A stretch of 64,000 nucleotides of DNA from Kitasatospora paranensis. Its GTDB lineage: Bacteria; Actinomycetota; Actinomycetes; Streptomycetales; Streptomycetaceae. The translations under genes and the position numbers were made by a program. Location: assembly GCF_039544005.1 (NCBI RefSeq), contig NZ_BAABKV010000001.1, forward strand, positions 6,014,001 to 6,078,000, written 5' to 3'. The notes beneath the pieces are model-generated. The model had not been told where the DNA came from. It saw nothing but the letters and a program-made list of their open reading frames with translations, and ran no database searches. Shown piece after piece: positions 16,868 to 25,213 of this stretch; the first letter of the stretch is position 1; each line of letters opens with the position of its first letter.

Positions 16868-18463
16868 TCACATCGTGGCGCCGCCGGCCGTCCCGGCCAT
16901 CAGGGCGGCCAGCAGCGGCCGGAAGTGCCCGAACGGCGGGGTCGGTGCGCCGGCCGTCTTGGCCCGGTCGTCCCAGCGCCGCACCGCGACCGCGTCGGCG
17001 GCCCCGGGCCGGGCGGCGAACGCGGCGGCCTCGGCGTCGTCCATCGGGCCGCCCTGCACGCCCAGGGTGTAGGCGGAAGCCTCCGACAGGCCGGCCAGGT
17101 AGTCCGGTTCCACCGCGCACAGGTACCGCTTGGCGGCCACGTGCAGCCGGACGGGGCCGGTCACCTCCGGCCCGAACCAGCGGGCGAGCACGTCCGCACC
17201 GGCCGGGCCGTGCCGGTTGTCCCGTCCGCGCATCAACTCCGTTCCCGAGCCGCCGAAGTGGCCGATGTCGTGCAGCAGCGCGGCCGCCACCAGGTGGGGC
17301 GGGGCGCCCTCCGCCTCGGCCAGGGCGCCGGCCTGGAGCATGTGCTCGGCCATGCTGACGTCCTCGCCGAGGTACTCGGCGGCGCCCTCGCCCTCGAACA
17401 TCTCCTCCAGCGCGTCCAGCGCGGCGGCCCGCCGACGCAGCACGGCGAGCGTCGAGCCGAGCGCGTCGAGGTCGGCGTAGCAGCCCTGGAGGTGGCGCCG
17501 GCCGTCCTGCGCGAAGGCGGTGCGGGCGTGCAGCAGACGGACGTTGTCGAAGACCAGGCAGTCACCGGGGGCGAGCCGGAAGGTGAGCTGCAGCGCGGGC
17601 CGCAGGGTGATCGCGGCGAACCGCCGGTAGGCCGCGTAGAACGCGTCCAGATCGGCCGCGGGCAGCCGGAGCGTGCCGGTGGAGCGGTTGTTGAATCGCA
17701 CCCCGCGGATCCGGCCGAGGCCGTCGGTCTCGATCAGCGGCCGCTCGGCCCGCAGTTCGGTGCCCCGGTCGCGGAACACGAAGGGCACCGGGATCCGGGT
17801 CAGCACGGCGAAGTCCGCCGGGGCCTCGGCGCGCAGCAGGGCCGCGGCGCGGAAGCCGTCCACCAGGCCCGAGTCGCCGCCGACCGCCGCGTTCTCCAGG
17901 CAGTGCAGCAGCTGCACGGTGGGCACCGGGTCGCGGTAGGGGTTGTCGGTGTGCGGGGCGATCGCCGTACTGGTGAAGGCCAGGTTGGTCGGGTCGGGCT
18001 CGACCCGGACATCGAACAGCTCGCCGTAGTTGGTCTCCCGGACGTAGCCGAAGCTGCGCGCCACGGCGAGCACCTGCCGGTCGGCGGTCGGGACGCCGCG
18101 CAACAGCGCGAAGCCGGAGCGCTGCACGGCGGCGAGCACCGCCGCCCGCTCCTGCGGGTCGTCCCGGTAGGCCTGCCAGTCGGCCTCGGGCAGGCCGTGG
18201 GCGAAGTCGGCGGCCTGCCACAGCCGTTTGGCCTGCTCGGTGCGGTCGTCCGGCTCGGCCCCGGCGGTGAGCCAGGCCGACGGGTAGCGCGACCGGTGCC
18301 CGTCGGACCACAGGATCTCCAGGATCCCGTCGGCCTCCGTCCGCTCGGCGACCGCCAGGTCGGCGGGCAGTTCGTGGATCTGGAAGAGCTTCTGGCCGCT
18401 GTGCGGGTCGCGGCATTCGGGGCAGCCGCAGTTGTCGCGCAGCCAGTCGGCGGACATGGACAT
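16868..18463 (-). CDS. Fused Fe(II)/2-oxoglutarate dioxygenase - PhnZ-type HD oxygenase for aminoethylphosphonates
   Basis: This single 531-residue polypeptide appears to hold both steps of oxidative C-P bond cleavage. Residues 1-75 are a gamma-butyrobetaine-hydroxylase-type Zn domain (Cys12, Cys14, Cys17, His21). Residues 100-345 are a TauD-like dioxygenase with Fe ligands His171, Asp173 (APHTDNPY) and His312 (RLLHARTAF), as in PhnY/TmpA. Residues 355-525 are an HD domain in which Tyr364, Glu367, His374, His398-Asp399, His418, His441, Lys445 and Asp498 line up with the PhnZ di-iron and substrate residues, recalled as Tyr24, Glu27, His34, His58-Asp59, His80, His104, Lys108 and Asp161. Expected chemistry: 1-hydroxylation of an aminoethylphosphonate, then oxidation to an amino acid (glycine or betaine-like) and phosphate. 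ATG 18463 has GGAGGG eight bases upstream. Confidence 0.88.
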   Translation of the reverse strand: MSMSADWLRDNCGCPECRDPHSGQKLFQIHELPADLAVAERTEADGILEILWSDGHRSRYPSAWLTAGAEPDDRTEQAKRLWQAADFAHGLPEADWQAYRDDPQERAAVLAAVQRSGFALLRGVPTADRQVLAVARSFGYVRETNYGELFDVRVEPDPTNLAFTSTAIAPHTDNPYRDPVPTVQLLHCLENAAVGGDSGLVDGFRAAALLRAEAPADFAVLTRIPVPFVFRDRGTELRAERPLIETDGLGRIRGVRFNNRSTGTLRLPAADLDAFYAAYRRFAAITLRPALQLTFRLAPGDCLVFDNVRLLHARTAFAQDGRRHLQGCYADLDALGSTLAVLRRRAAALDALEEMFEGEGAAEYLGEDVSMAEHMLQAGALAEAEGAPPHLVAAALLHDIGHFGGSGTELMRGRDNRHGPAGADVLARWFGPEVTGPVRLHVAAKRYLCAVEPDYLAGLSEASAYTLGVQGGPMDDAEAAAFAARPGAADAVAVRRWDDRAKTAGAPTPPFGHFRPLLAALMAGTAGGATM

Positions 18464-18489
18464 CGGTGGATCCCTCCGGTGGGGCCCGG

Positions 18490-18501
18490 TTGTACAGACA
18501 A
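18490..18501 (-). promoter_or_regulatory. Palindromic operator candidate before the fused dioxygenase gene
   Basis: On the minus strand this reads TTGTCTGTACAA, identical to 2697-2708. It ends 27 bases before the ATG at 18463, so a repressor here would overlap the promoter or the 5' leader. Upstream on the minus strand is CCGACAAC, which gives a second half-site-like TTGTCGG element next to it. Confidence 0.6.
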
Positions 18502-18721
18502 GTTGTCGGATCCAGGCTGTCGCAGTCCGGCGGACGGCAGGGGGCAGGACAGTGGCGCGCAGGCGAACAGCGGGCGCCCCGGGGCCGCCGCCCTCACCCG
18601 ATCGGGTTGACTGCGCCGCGACGCGGCCCGCGCGGCTCGCGCCGCCGCCCCCGGATTGGTCCACTCGTGGCACGGCCCGGGAGGGGTCGGCACGAGCGCA
18701 CAGGGACGGGGAGGCCGCCGC

Positions 18722-19972
18722 ATGCCGCGGACAGCACGGACACGACGGACGTGGCGGGCCCTCCGCCGCGTACCGGCCGCACTGGCGGCCCTCGCCGCGG
18801 CGACCGGTGCGGCCCCGCCGGACGGCGCCGGCCCGGTGCCTGCCGCCGCCGGCCCGGTGCCTGCCGCCGCCGGCTGGCACGTCCGGCCGGCCGCACCCGC
18901 CGTCCGCAACCAGGAGCTCCGCGCGGTCGCCGCGCTCGACGCCCGCACCGCGTGGGCGGTCGGCAACGAGGACACCGGGCCCGGCAGCGTCCCGCTGGTC
19001 GAGCGGTTCGACGGCCGGGCCTGGCGCCGCGTCACGGTGCCCGCCGCCACCGGCGGCCTGGACGCGGTGCTGCCGCTCGGGCCGGCCGACGTGTGGGCCG
19101 TCGGCAGCCGCGCGGACGACCCGGACGACCCGCCGGGGCCGGCGGATCCGGCGGACGGGGACGACCCGGGCGGACCCGGCCGGGGCCTCGCCCTGCACTT
19201 CGACGGCCGGGCCTGGCGCGAGGTCCCGCTGCCCGCCGAGCCCGCCGGACGCGCCGCCCACCCGTTCGCGCTGGCCGCCGACGCCGCCGGGCTCTGGGCC
19301 GTCGGCGCCAGCGCGGCCGACCGAACCGCCCAGCCCCGCCCGCTCGCCCTGCGCTGGGACGGTACGGCCTGGCGGCGGGCACCGCTGCCCGGCCCCGGCG
19401 GCGACGCCGTGCTGCTGGCGGCCGCGCCCGACCGGGCCGGCGGCCTCTGGGCGGTCGGCGTCGCCTACGACCCGGACGGCACCGGACGGCCGCTGACCCT
19501 GCACCGGGACGGCGCCGGCTGGCACCAGGTCGACGCCCCGTCACCGGCCGGCCGCACCAGCACGCTGGAGGCGGTCGCCGCCTTCGCCCCCGACGACGTC
19601 TGGGCGGCCGGCGGCACCGGCCCCTCCGACGACCCGGCCCGCCCCTTCCTGCTGCACTGGGACGGCACCCGCTGGCAGGACGCCGCCCTGCCGGCCGGCA
19701 CCGGGGGCGTCCTGCACGCCCTGGCCGCCGCCGACGACGGCACCCTCTGGGCGGCCGGCGAACAGCCCGCCGACGCCACGCCCGGCTTCACGCTCCGCCG
19801 CCGCGCCGGAGTGTGGTCCCACCGGAGCGCCGACCGCACCCCGGCCGGCGACGGCGCCTCGCTGCTGGCCGTCGCCGCGGTGCCCGGTACCGGCGCCGCC
19901 TGGGCGGTCGGCTCGACCCTCCCGCAGCAGCAGGACAGCTGGCACCCGGTGATCGAGGCCTACCGGCCGTAG
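18722..19972 (+). CDS. Secreted beta-propeller-like protein with WAVG repeats
   Basis: This is a 416-residue protein starting at ATG 18722 behind GGGGAGG. A signal-like Arg-rich then Ala-rich N-terminus is followed by a short direct repeat (PVPAAAG twice, from a 21-base DNA repeat near 18835-18875). The body has at least six copies of a blade pattern: a leading AVxALDxxTAWAVG or DDVWAAGG strand followed by a hydrophobic strand ending in WDGTxW. That spacing suggests a six- or seven-bladed propeller. Similar actinobacterial proteins are surface or secreted and have no assigned function. It is unrelated in sequence to the phosphonate genes on either side. Confidence 0.7.
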   Translation: MPRTARTRRTWRALRRVPAALAALAAATGAAPPDGAGPVPAAAGPVPAAAGWHVRPAAPAVRNQELRAVAALDARTAWAVGNEDTGPGSVPLVERFDGRAWRRVTVPAATGGLDAVLPLGPADVWAVGSRADDPDDPPGPADPADGDDPGGPGRGLALHFDGRAWREVPLPAEPAGRAAHPFALAADAAGLWAVGASAADRTAQPRPLALRWDGTAWRRAPLPGPGGDAVLLAAAPDRAGGLWAVGVAYDPDGTGRPLTLHRDGAGWHQVDAPSPAGRTSTLEAVAAFAPDDVWAAGGTGPSDDPARPFLLHWDGTRWQDAALPAGTGGVLHALAAADDGTLWAAGEQPADATPGFTLRRRAGVWSHRSADRTPAGDGASLLAVAAVPGTGAAWAVGSTLPQQQDSWHPVIEAYRP

Positions 19973-19982
19973 GGCGGCCGGC

Positions 19983-21086
19983 TCACCCGGCCTGCTCGGC
20001 CGCCTGCCAGGCGGCGGTGGCGGCGGCCCGGGCGCCGGACGCGTCGGCGCCGTCCGGCAGGGCTTCGGCGAGGGCGGTCAGCACCGCGTGCACGGTGCCG
20101 AGCGAGGCGGCCGCGCCGTAGTGGTTGATCCGCAGCATTCCGGCGGCCAGTGCGCCGCCGCCGGCCTGGACGGGCAGCCCGGGGCCGGTGCGCAGGGCCG
20201 CGGCGGCGAGCTCCCGGGCGTCCAGGCCGTCCGGGGTCCGTACGGTGGTGGCCACGGGGGCGGCGTGCTCGTCGCGGTGCACGTACGGGGTGAGCGGGGC
20301 GAGCGTGCGGACCCCGGCCCGGGCGGCCGCGGCGGCGGCGCGGTGCCGGCCGATGGTGGCGGGCAGCCCCTCCGCGGCGATCCGGTCCAGGCAGGCGTCC
20401 AGTGCGAGCATCTCCAACTGGGCCGGCGCGTGCGGCAGTACCGTCCGTCCGGCGTCCGTCCAGCGCTCCTTCCAGTCCAGCAGCGACAGGTAGGAGCGGC
20501 GCGGCGCGGCCGGGTTGGCGGTGATCCGCTGCCAGGCCCGCTCGGAGACGGAGACCGCGGAGACGCCGGCCGGGCCGCCCATCGCCTTCTGGCCGCCGAT
20601 CACGCACAGGTCGACGCCCCAGGCGTCGGTGTGCAGCGGCTCGGCGGCGACCGAGGCGACGGCGTCCAGCATCAGCAGCGCGCCGTGCTCGCGGACGACG
20701 GCGCCGATCGCGGGGACGGGGTTGGTGTTGCCGGTGGCGGCCTCGGCGTGCACCAGCGACACGAACCCGGTCCCCGGGTGGGCCCGCAGGGCCTCGGCGA
20801 CCAGGTCGGCGGTGGCCGCCGCGTCGTAGGGCACGGCCAGGTCGACGACCTCGGCGCCCGCGCTGCGCAGCCACCCGCCGAAGGTCTGCCCGTACGGGCC
20901 GGTGACGATGTTGAGCGCGGTGGATCCGGGGTGGGCGGCGGAGCGGATCGCGGCCTCCAGCGGGAGCAGCGCCTCGCCCTGGGTGACGATCACGTCCGCG
21001 GTGGTGTCCAGCAGCGCCGCCACCCGGTCCTCGATGGCGGCGAAGTCGGCCGCGGTGAGCGGCGGGAGGTCGAGGAACGGGGACAT
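19983..21086 (-). CDS. Class V aminotransferase (alanine-glyoxylate / aminoethylphosphonate transaminase-like)
   Basis: This is a 367-residue PLP enzyme of fold type I, class V. Asp141 (MLDAVASVAAEP) should contact the pyridine nitrogen and Lys167 (CVIGGQKAMGGPAG) should bind PLP. The GPYGQTFGGW and HAEAATGNTNP segments fit the serine-glyoxylate / alanine-glyoxylate / PhnW group. Start ATG 21086 has GAAAGG upstream. The PhnX-like hydrolase 15 kb away would act on the product of an aminoethylphosphonate-pyruvate transaminase, so a PhnW role is plausible; but no operator motif is visible upstream, and an alanine-glyoxylate or purine-catabolic role is equally possible. Confidence 0.72.
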   Translation of the reverse strand: MSPFLDLPPLTAADFAAIEDRVAALLDTTADVIVTQGEALLPLEAAIRSAAHPGSTALNIVTGPYGQTFGGWLRSAGAEVVDLAVPYDAAATADLVAEALRAHPGTGFVSLVHAEAATGNTNPVPAIGAVVREHGALLMLDAVASVAAEPLHTDAWGVDLCVIGGQKAMGGPAGVSAVSVSERAWQRITANPAAPRRSYLSLLDWKERWTDAGRTVLPHAPAQLEMLALDACLDRIAAEGLPATIGRHRAAAAAARAGVRTLAPLTPYVHRDEHAAPVATTVRTPDGLDARELAAAALRTGPGLPVQAGGGALAAGMLRINHYGAAASLGTVHAVLTALAEALPDGADASGARAAATAAWQAAEQAG

Positions 21087-21177
21087 GCGGCCCAGCCTTT
21101 CGGGTACGGACGAATCTCGCGGACCAGTCTGCCGCACCCGGCCGTCCCCGCCCGGACCCGTCGGTAGAGTGCCGGGC

Positions 21178-22268
21178 ATGAGCGACGGCGCGGTGCTGCA
21201 CATCAAGGGACGGGTGCTGGTCGGGCCCGAGGAGGTCCGGGACGAGCTGTGGGTGGTGGACGGGCGGGTCGCCTTCGACCGCCCGGTGCACGCCGACGAC
21301 GTGCGGACGATCACCGGCTGGGTGCTGCCGGGCCTGGTGGACGCGCACTGCCACGTCGGTCTGGACGCGCACGGCGCGGTGGACGAGGCGACCAGTGAGA
21401 AGCAGGCGCTCACCGACCGGGACGCCGGCACCCTGCTGATCCGGGACGCCGGGTCGGCCGCCGACACCCGCTGGATCGACGACCGCGAGGACCTGCCGCG
21501 GATCGTCCGGGCCGGCCGGCACATCGCCCGGACCCGCCGCTACATCCGCAACTACGCGCACGAGATCGAGCCCGGCGACCTGGCGGCGTTCGTCCGGCAC
21601 GAGGCCCGGCGCGGCGACGGCTGGGTGAAGCTGGTCGGCGACTGGATCGACCGCGACCGCGGCGACCTGGCGGCCTGCTGGCCCGCGGACGCGCTGCGCG
21701 AGGCGATCGCCGCCGCGCACGAGGAGGGCGCCCGGGTCACCGCGCACTGCTTCGCCGCGGAGTCCCTGCCGGACCTGCTCGCGGCGGGCATCGACTGCGT
21801 CGAGCACGGCACCGGCCTGACCGAGGAGCTGATCCCGGTCTTTGCCGAGCGGGGGTGGCGATCGTCCCGACCCTGGTCAACATCGCGACCTTCCCGGGCC
21901 TGGCCGAGGGCGGCGAGCACCGGTTCCCGGCCTGGGCGGCCCACATGCGCCGGCTGCACGAGCGCCGGTACGACACCGTCGGCGCGGCGCACGACGCCGG
22001 CATCCCGCTGTACGTGGGCACGGACGCGGGCGGCTCGCTGGCGCACGGCCTGGTGGCGGCCGAGGTGGCCGAGCTGGTGAAAGCCGGGCTGACGCCCACC
22101 GAGGCGGTGTCCGCGGCGAGTTGGGCGGCCCGCGCGTGGCTGGGCCGGGACGGTCTGACCGAGGGCGCCCCGGCCGACCTGGTGGTGTACGCCGAGGACC
22201 CGCGGGCGGACGTCCGGGTGCTGGCCGCCCCGCGGGCGGTGGTGCTGCGCGGGCGTGTGGTGGCCTGA
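21178..22268 (+). CDS. Amidohydrolase-family metal-dependent hydrolase (apparent frameshift)
   Basis: This is a TIM-barrel amidohydrolase of the imidazolonepropionase/dihydroorotase type. From ATG 21178 the N-terminal beta domain and the metal motif LVDAHCHVGLD are in frame, and HCFAAESLPDLLAAGIDCVEHG supplies further ligands. At 21850-21854 the G5 run must gain one G to give FAERGVAIVPTLVN. The frame then continues to GIPLYVGTDAGGS (final metal-ligand Asp) and ends at 22268, about 363 residues. It is divergent from the class V aminotransferase. The substrate cannot be told from sequence. Confidence 0.82.
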
Positions 22269-22303
22269 TCACGCTGTCGGCGTGGGCCGATAGGGTGACG
22301 ACC

Positions 22304-22981
22304 ATGGCACCGCGTCCACTGAACGAGATCGTCGAGCCGGGCTGGGCCCGTGCACTGGAGCCCGTCGCCGGAAGGGTCGCCGCCATGGGCGACTTCCTGC
22401 GGGCCGAACTGGCGGCGGGCCGCACGTACCTGCCGGCCGGGCCGAACGTGCTGCGCGCCTTCCAGCAGCCGCTGGACGACGTCCGGGTCCTGATCGTCGG
22501 TCAGGATCCCTATCCGACACCGGGCCACGCGGTCGGGCTCAGCTTCTCCGTGGCACCGGACGTGCGGCCGATCCCGCCGAGTCTGGTGAACATCTACCGG
22601 GAGTACGGGACGGACCTGGGCTTCCCGCCGCCGTCCAACGGCGATCTCACGCCGTGGACGCGGCAGGGCGTGCTGCTGCTCAACCGGGTCCTGACGGTGG
22701 CGCCGCGCAAGTCCAACGCGCACCAGGGCAAGGGCTGGGAGGAGGTCACCGAGCAGGCGATCCGGGCGCTGGCCGCCCGCGGCGGCCCGCTGGTGGCGAT
22801 CCTCTGGGGTTCGGCGGCCCGCAACCTGCGCCCGCTGCTCGGCCGCGTCCCCGCGATCGAGTCGGCGCACCCGAGTCCGATGGCCGCCGACCGCGGCTTC
22901 TTCGGCTCCCGCCCGTTCAGCCGGGCCAACGAGATGCTCGCCGCACAGGGGGCCGCCCCGGTGGACTGGCGCCTGCCCTGA
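22304..22981 (+). CDS. ung: Uracil-DNA glycosylase, family 1
   Basis: This enzyme removes uracil from DNA in base-excision repair. The 225-residue protein has the water-activating motif GQDPYPTPGHAVGLSF with Asp68 as catalytic base, the LLLLN segment (QGVLLLNRVLTV), and HPSPM with His189. These are the four family 1 signatures. Start ATG 22304 follows a GGGTGACGACC stretch without a strong ribosome binding site. The uracil-recognition Asn sits in the VLLLN motif. Nothing unusual is seen. Confidence 0.96.
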   Translation: MAPRPLNEIVEPGWARALEPVAGRVAAMGDFLRAELAAGRTYLPAGPNVLRAFQQPLDDVRVLIVGQDPYPTPGHAVGLSFSVAPDVRPIPPSLVNIYREYGTDLGFPPPSNGDLTPWTRQGVLLLNRVLTVAPRKSNAHQGKGWEEVTEQAIRALAARGGPLVAILWGSAARNLRPLLGRVPAIESAHPSPMAADRGFFGSRPFSRANEMLAAQGAAPVDWRLP

Positions 22982-23023
22982 CACGGCACCCGCCGTAGCC
23001 GTTGCGGGCAACCCCCGGCGTTC

Positions 23024-23719
23024 TCACGCGAGGAGCTCCAGCAGCCGATCGGCCAGGATCGCCGCGGAATGGGGGTTCTGCCCGGTGATGAGGTTGCGGT
23101 CCTCCACCATGTACGGCTCCCAGATCGGGCCGCGGCTGAAGTCGATGCCGACCTTCTCCCGCAGCTCGGTCTCCAGCAGCCAGGGCGCCCTGGAGGCCAT
23201 GCCGACCTCTTCCTCCTCCTCGTCGGTGAAGCAGGTGACCCGGTAGCCCTTGAAGGGGGACTCTCCGTGGATCCTGGTGGCCAGGATCGCGGAGGGGCCG
23301 TGGCACACGATCGCGAGCGGCCTGCCCGAGGCCAGCTGGGCCGTCAGCAGTCGGCCGACGTCGGCGTCGAACGCCAGGTCCGCCATCGGGCCGTGGCCGC
23401 CGGGCAGGTACACCGCGTCGTAGTCCTCCAGGCGGACGTCCGACAGCTTCAGGGGCCGCCTCATCACCTCGGCGGAACGGATGATCGCCTCCAGTTCGAG
23501 GGCGCCCTCCTCACCCCCGGCCATCGAGGGTCGCAGGCTCATCATGTCGACATTCGGGATCGCGCCGCCGGGTGTCCCGATCACGACCCCGTGGCCGGCC
23601 TCGGTGAGCTTCTTGTACGGCATCGCGAATTCCTCGGCCCAGTAACCGGTCGCGTACCTCGTCCCGTCCTTGAGCACCCAGTACGTCGCGCCACTGACGA
23701 TGAAGAGTACGTTCGCCAT
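23024..23719 (-). CDS. DJ-1/PfpI-superfamily protein (Hsp31-like)
   Basis: This is a 231-residue class I glutamine-amidotransferase-like protein. The nucleophile elbow is AIVCHGPSAIL with Cys139-His140, and a Glu from WAEEFAMPY (residues 28-34) would complete the site. The GGHGPMADL loop and the insertion with an acidic patch (TDEEEEEVG) match the Hsp31/chaperone-glyoxalase III branch rather than PfpI proteases. Likely roles are methylglyoxal detoxification or protein repair. It stands alone, followed upstream by a long gene-poor stretch. Confidence 0.85.
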   Translation of the reverse strand: MANVLFIVSGATYWVLKDGTRYATGYWAEEFAMPYKKLTEAGHGVVIGTPGGAIPNVDMMSLRPSMAGGEEGALELEAIIRSAEVMRRPLKLSDVRLEDYDAVYLPGGHGPMADLAFDADVGRLLTAQLASGRPLAIVCHGPSAILATRIHGESPFKGYRVTCFTDEEEEEVGMASRAPWLLETELREKVGIDFSRGPIWEPYMVEDRNLITGQNPHSAAILADRLLELLA

Positions 23720-24406
23720 TGCGCCTCCTCGTCCCCGAGCGGTCCGCGGGGGACTTCGACTGGATCCAGCCTAGGCACGCACCTGAGCGGACGCATGTGT
23801 GCGGTTCCTCCACCGCTGACGTGGCCGGAGCGGGAGCCCCTCCGGCAGCCGGCCCTTCGGCTGTCCGGACCGGGGGGCGGGGCGGGGGATCAACGATCGG
23901 CCGGCAGGTGGCGGCACCGGGCCCGTCGGCCTCGGCCTCGGACGGGGCCGGTCTCGTCATCGGCGGGTGCGGGGCGGAGCGGGCGTCGGCGCCGGCTTGT
24001 ACGGGTCGCTGTCGGGCAGCCACGCGTCCGGCGCGTGAAGCCCGAGGTCGCCGACACCGGCCGTCAGGGCGTCCACCGTGCTCAGCACCGACGGACGGGT
24101 GTCACTGCGCCGCCACACCAGGGACCAGGTCCAGTGGACCCTGGGCTCGACCCGGCGGCCCTTTTGCCCGGGGGATTTCCGGGACGCACCTCCTCCCGCC
24201 CGAGAGGCGTGGACTCCCACCGCAGGTCACAGGCGTGTCTCCTGCCGACCGTCCCGAGTGGACGGAGGCGAGAAACGACGCTGCGGCGCCGCGAGAGCGC
24301 CGGAGCAGCCCCCGTGACGCAACGTCCGGCGCGGGAGTCCGCGGTGATCCCGGCCGGCAGGGCGGTCCGTGAGCGGACGGCGACCCGGAAGCGCGGTCAC
24401 GCGTCG
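23720..24406. other. 687-base region without an intact gene
   Basis: Nothing intact is encoded here. Its minus strand contains a recognisable LysR C-terminal remnant (listed separately). The rest, including 24160-24406, has weaker codon-position bias than the flanking genes and no domain I recognise. It looks like decayed sequence between the DJ-1 gene and the SDR gene. Confidence 0.5.
23957..24150 (-). pseudogene. Remnant of a LysR-type transcriptional regulator (C-terminal end only)
   Basis: On the minus strand this encodes HWTWSLVWRRSDTRPSV, then LSTVDALTAGVGDLGLHAPDAWLPDSDP. This is the last strand and helix of a LysR substrate-binding domain, plus its tail. No HTH domain or the remaining ~230 residues are found upstream. 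The upstream residues in this frame (Ala/Gly/Arg mix) do not look like the family. It is a truncated remnant, perhaps of the regulator that once controlled the neighbouring SDR or DJ-1 gene. Confidence 0.6.
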
Positions 24407-25126
24407 TCAGTGGCCCGCGCTCTGGCCGCCGTCGACGTGCAGGATCTCACCGGTCACGAAGGGGGCGTTCTCCAGGAAGACCACCGCGTCGACCACGTCG
24501 CCGACCTCCCCCATGCGGCCGAGCGGATGGAGCCCGGCCAGCGCCTCGCGGTCGGCATCGGCGTTCGGGAAGGTCCTGATCACCCCGAGCGAGACGGCGT
24601 TGACGCGGATGCCGTGCGCCGCGTACTCGACGGCCAGGGCCCTGGTCGCGGCCTGCAGGCCGCCCTTGGTCAGCGAAGCGAGCAGGGCCGGTGCGGCGGA
24701 CCGGGGGTGGTCGACGAGGCTGGTCGTGACCTGGACGATGTGACCACCGCCCTGGATGAGCATCTGCCGGACTGCCAGCTGGGTGAGATGGAAGAAGCCG
24801 CCGAGGTTGACGGCGGTGACCGCCTCGTAGTCGGCCCTGGTGTACTCGGTGAACGGCTTGCCGATGAACCGGCCGGCGTTGTTGACGAGGGTGTCGATCC
24901 GGCCGTAGCGGTCGAGGGCGGCCGCGACGATGCGCTCGGCGGCCAGGTGATCGGCGACGTCGCCCCGGACGGTCAACAGGTCGGCCTCGTCGGACGGAGC
25001 GATCGTCCGTGAGGCGGCGACGACGGCATGTCCGAGCCCGCGGTAGGCCTCGACCAGGCCTGCGCCGATGCCCTGCGAGGCGCCGGTGACGACGGCGACC
25101 CTGGGGCGCCGCGCGGCATTCTCCAT
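24407..25126 (-). CDS. Short-chain dehydrogenase/reductase family protein lacking the catalytic Tyr
   Basis: This is a 239-residue Rossmann protein. The cofactor motif TGASQGIG is at 14-21, with NNAG at 82-85, a Ser near 136 (VTTS), and the C-terminal FVTGEILHVDGGQSAG. The active-site Tyr-x-x-x-Lys should end at Lys154 in SLTKGG, which puts Ala150 at the Tyr position (LLASLTK). So the classical SDR proton donor is missing, although the fold and NAD(P) site are intact. It may use another residue or have a non-redox role. It is followed by a divergently arranged accessory group and preceded by a TetR gene on the same strand (87-base gap). Confidence 0.85.
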   Translation of the reverse strand: MENAARRPRVAVVTGASQGIGAGLVEAYRGLGHAVVAASRTIAPSDEADLLTVRGDVADHLAAERIVAAALDRYGRIDTLVNNAGRFIGKPFTEYTRADYEAVTAVNLGGFFHLTQLAVRQMLIQGGGHIVQVTTSLVDHPRSAAPALLASLTKGGLQAATRALAVEYAAHGIRVNAVSLGVIRTFPNADADREALAGLHPLGRMGEVGDVVDAVVFLENAPFVTGEILHVDGGQSAGH

Positions 25127-25213
25127 GCCCCGAAGCTATCAACGGGCCCGGAACCCACAACTCGGACACCGGGCGCGGATCGCGCGTGGGCGGCCGCCGC
25201 GGGCGCTCCGGCG

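Noticed and set aside
18835..18875. Direct 21-base repeat
   Set aside because: It encodes PVPAAAG twice in the linker of the propeller-like protein; ordinary coding low complexity and not a mobile-element or CRISPR repeat.
23719..24372. 217-codon plus-strand frame upstream of the SDR gene
   Set aside because: No ribosome binding site, no family motif and mixed composition; it overlaps the LysR remnant on the other strand.
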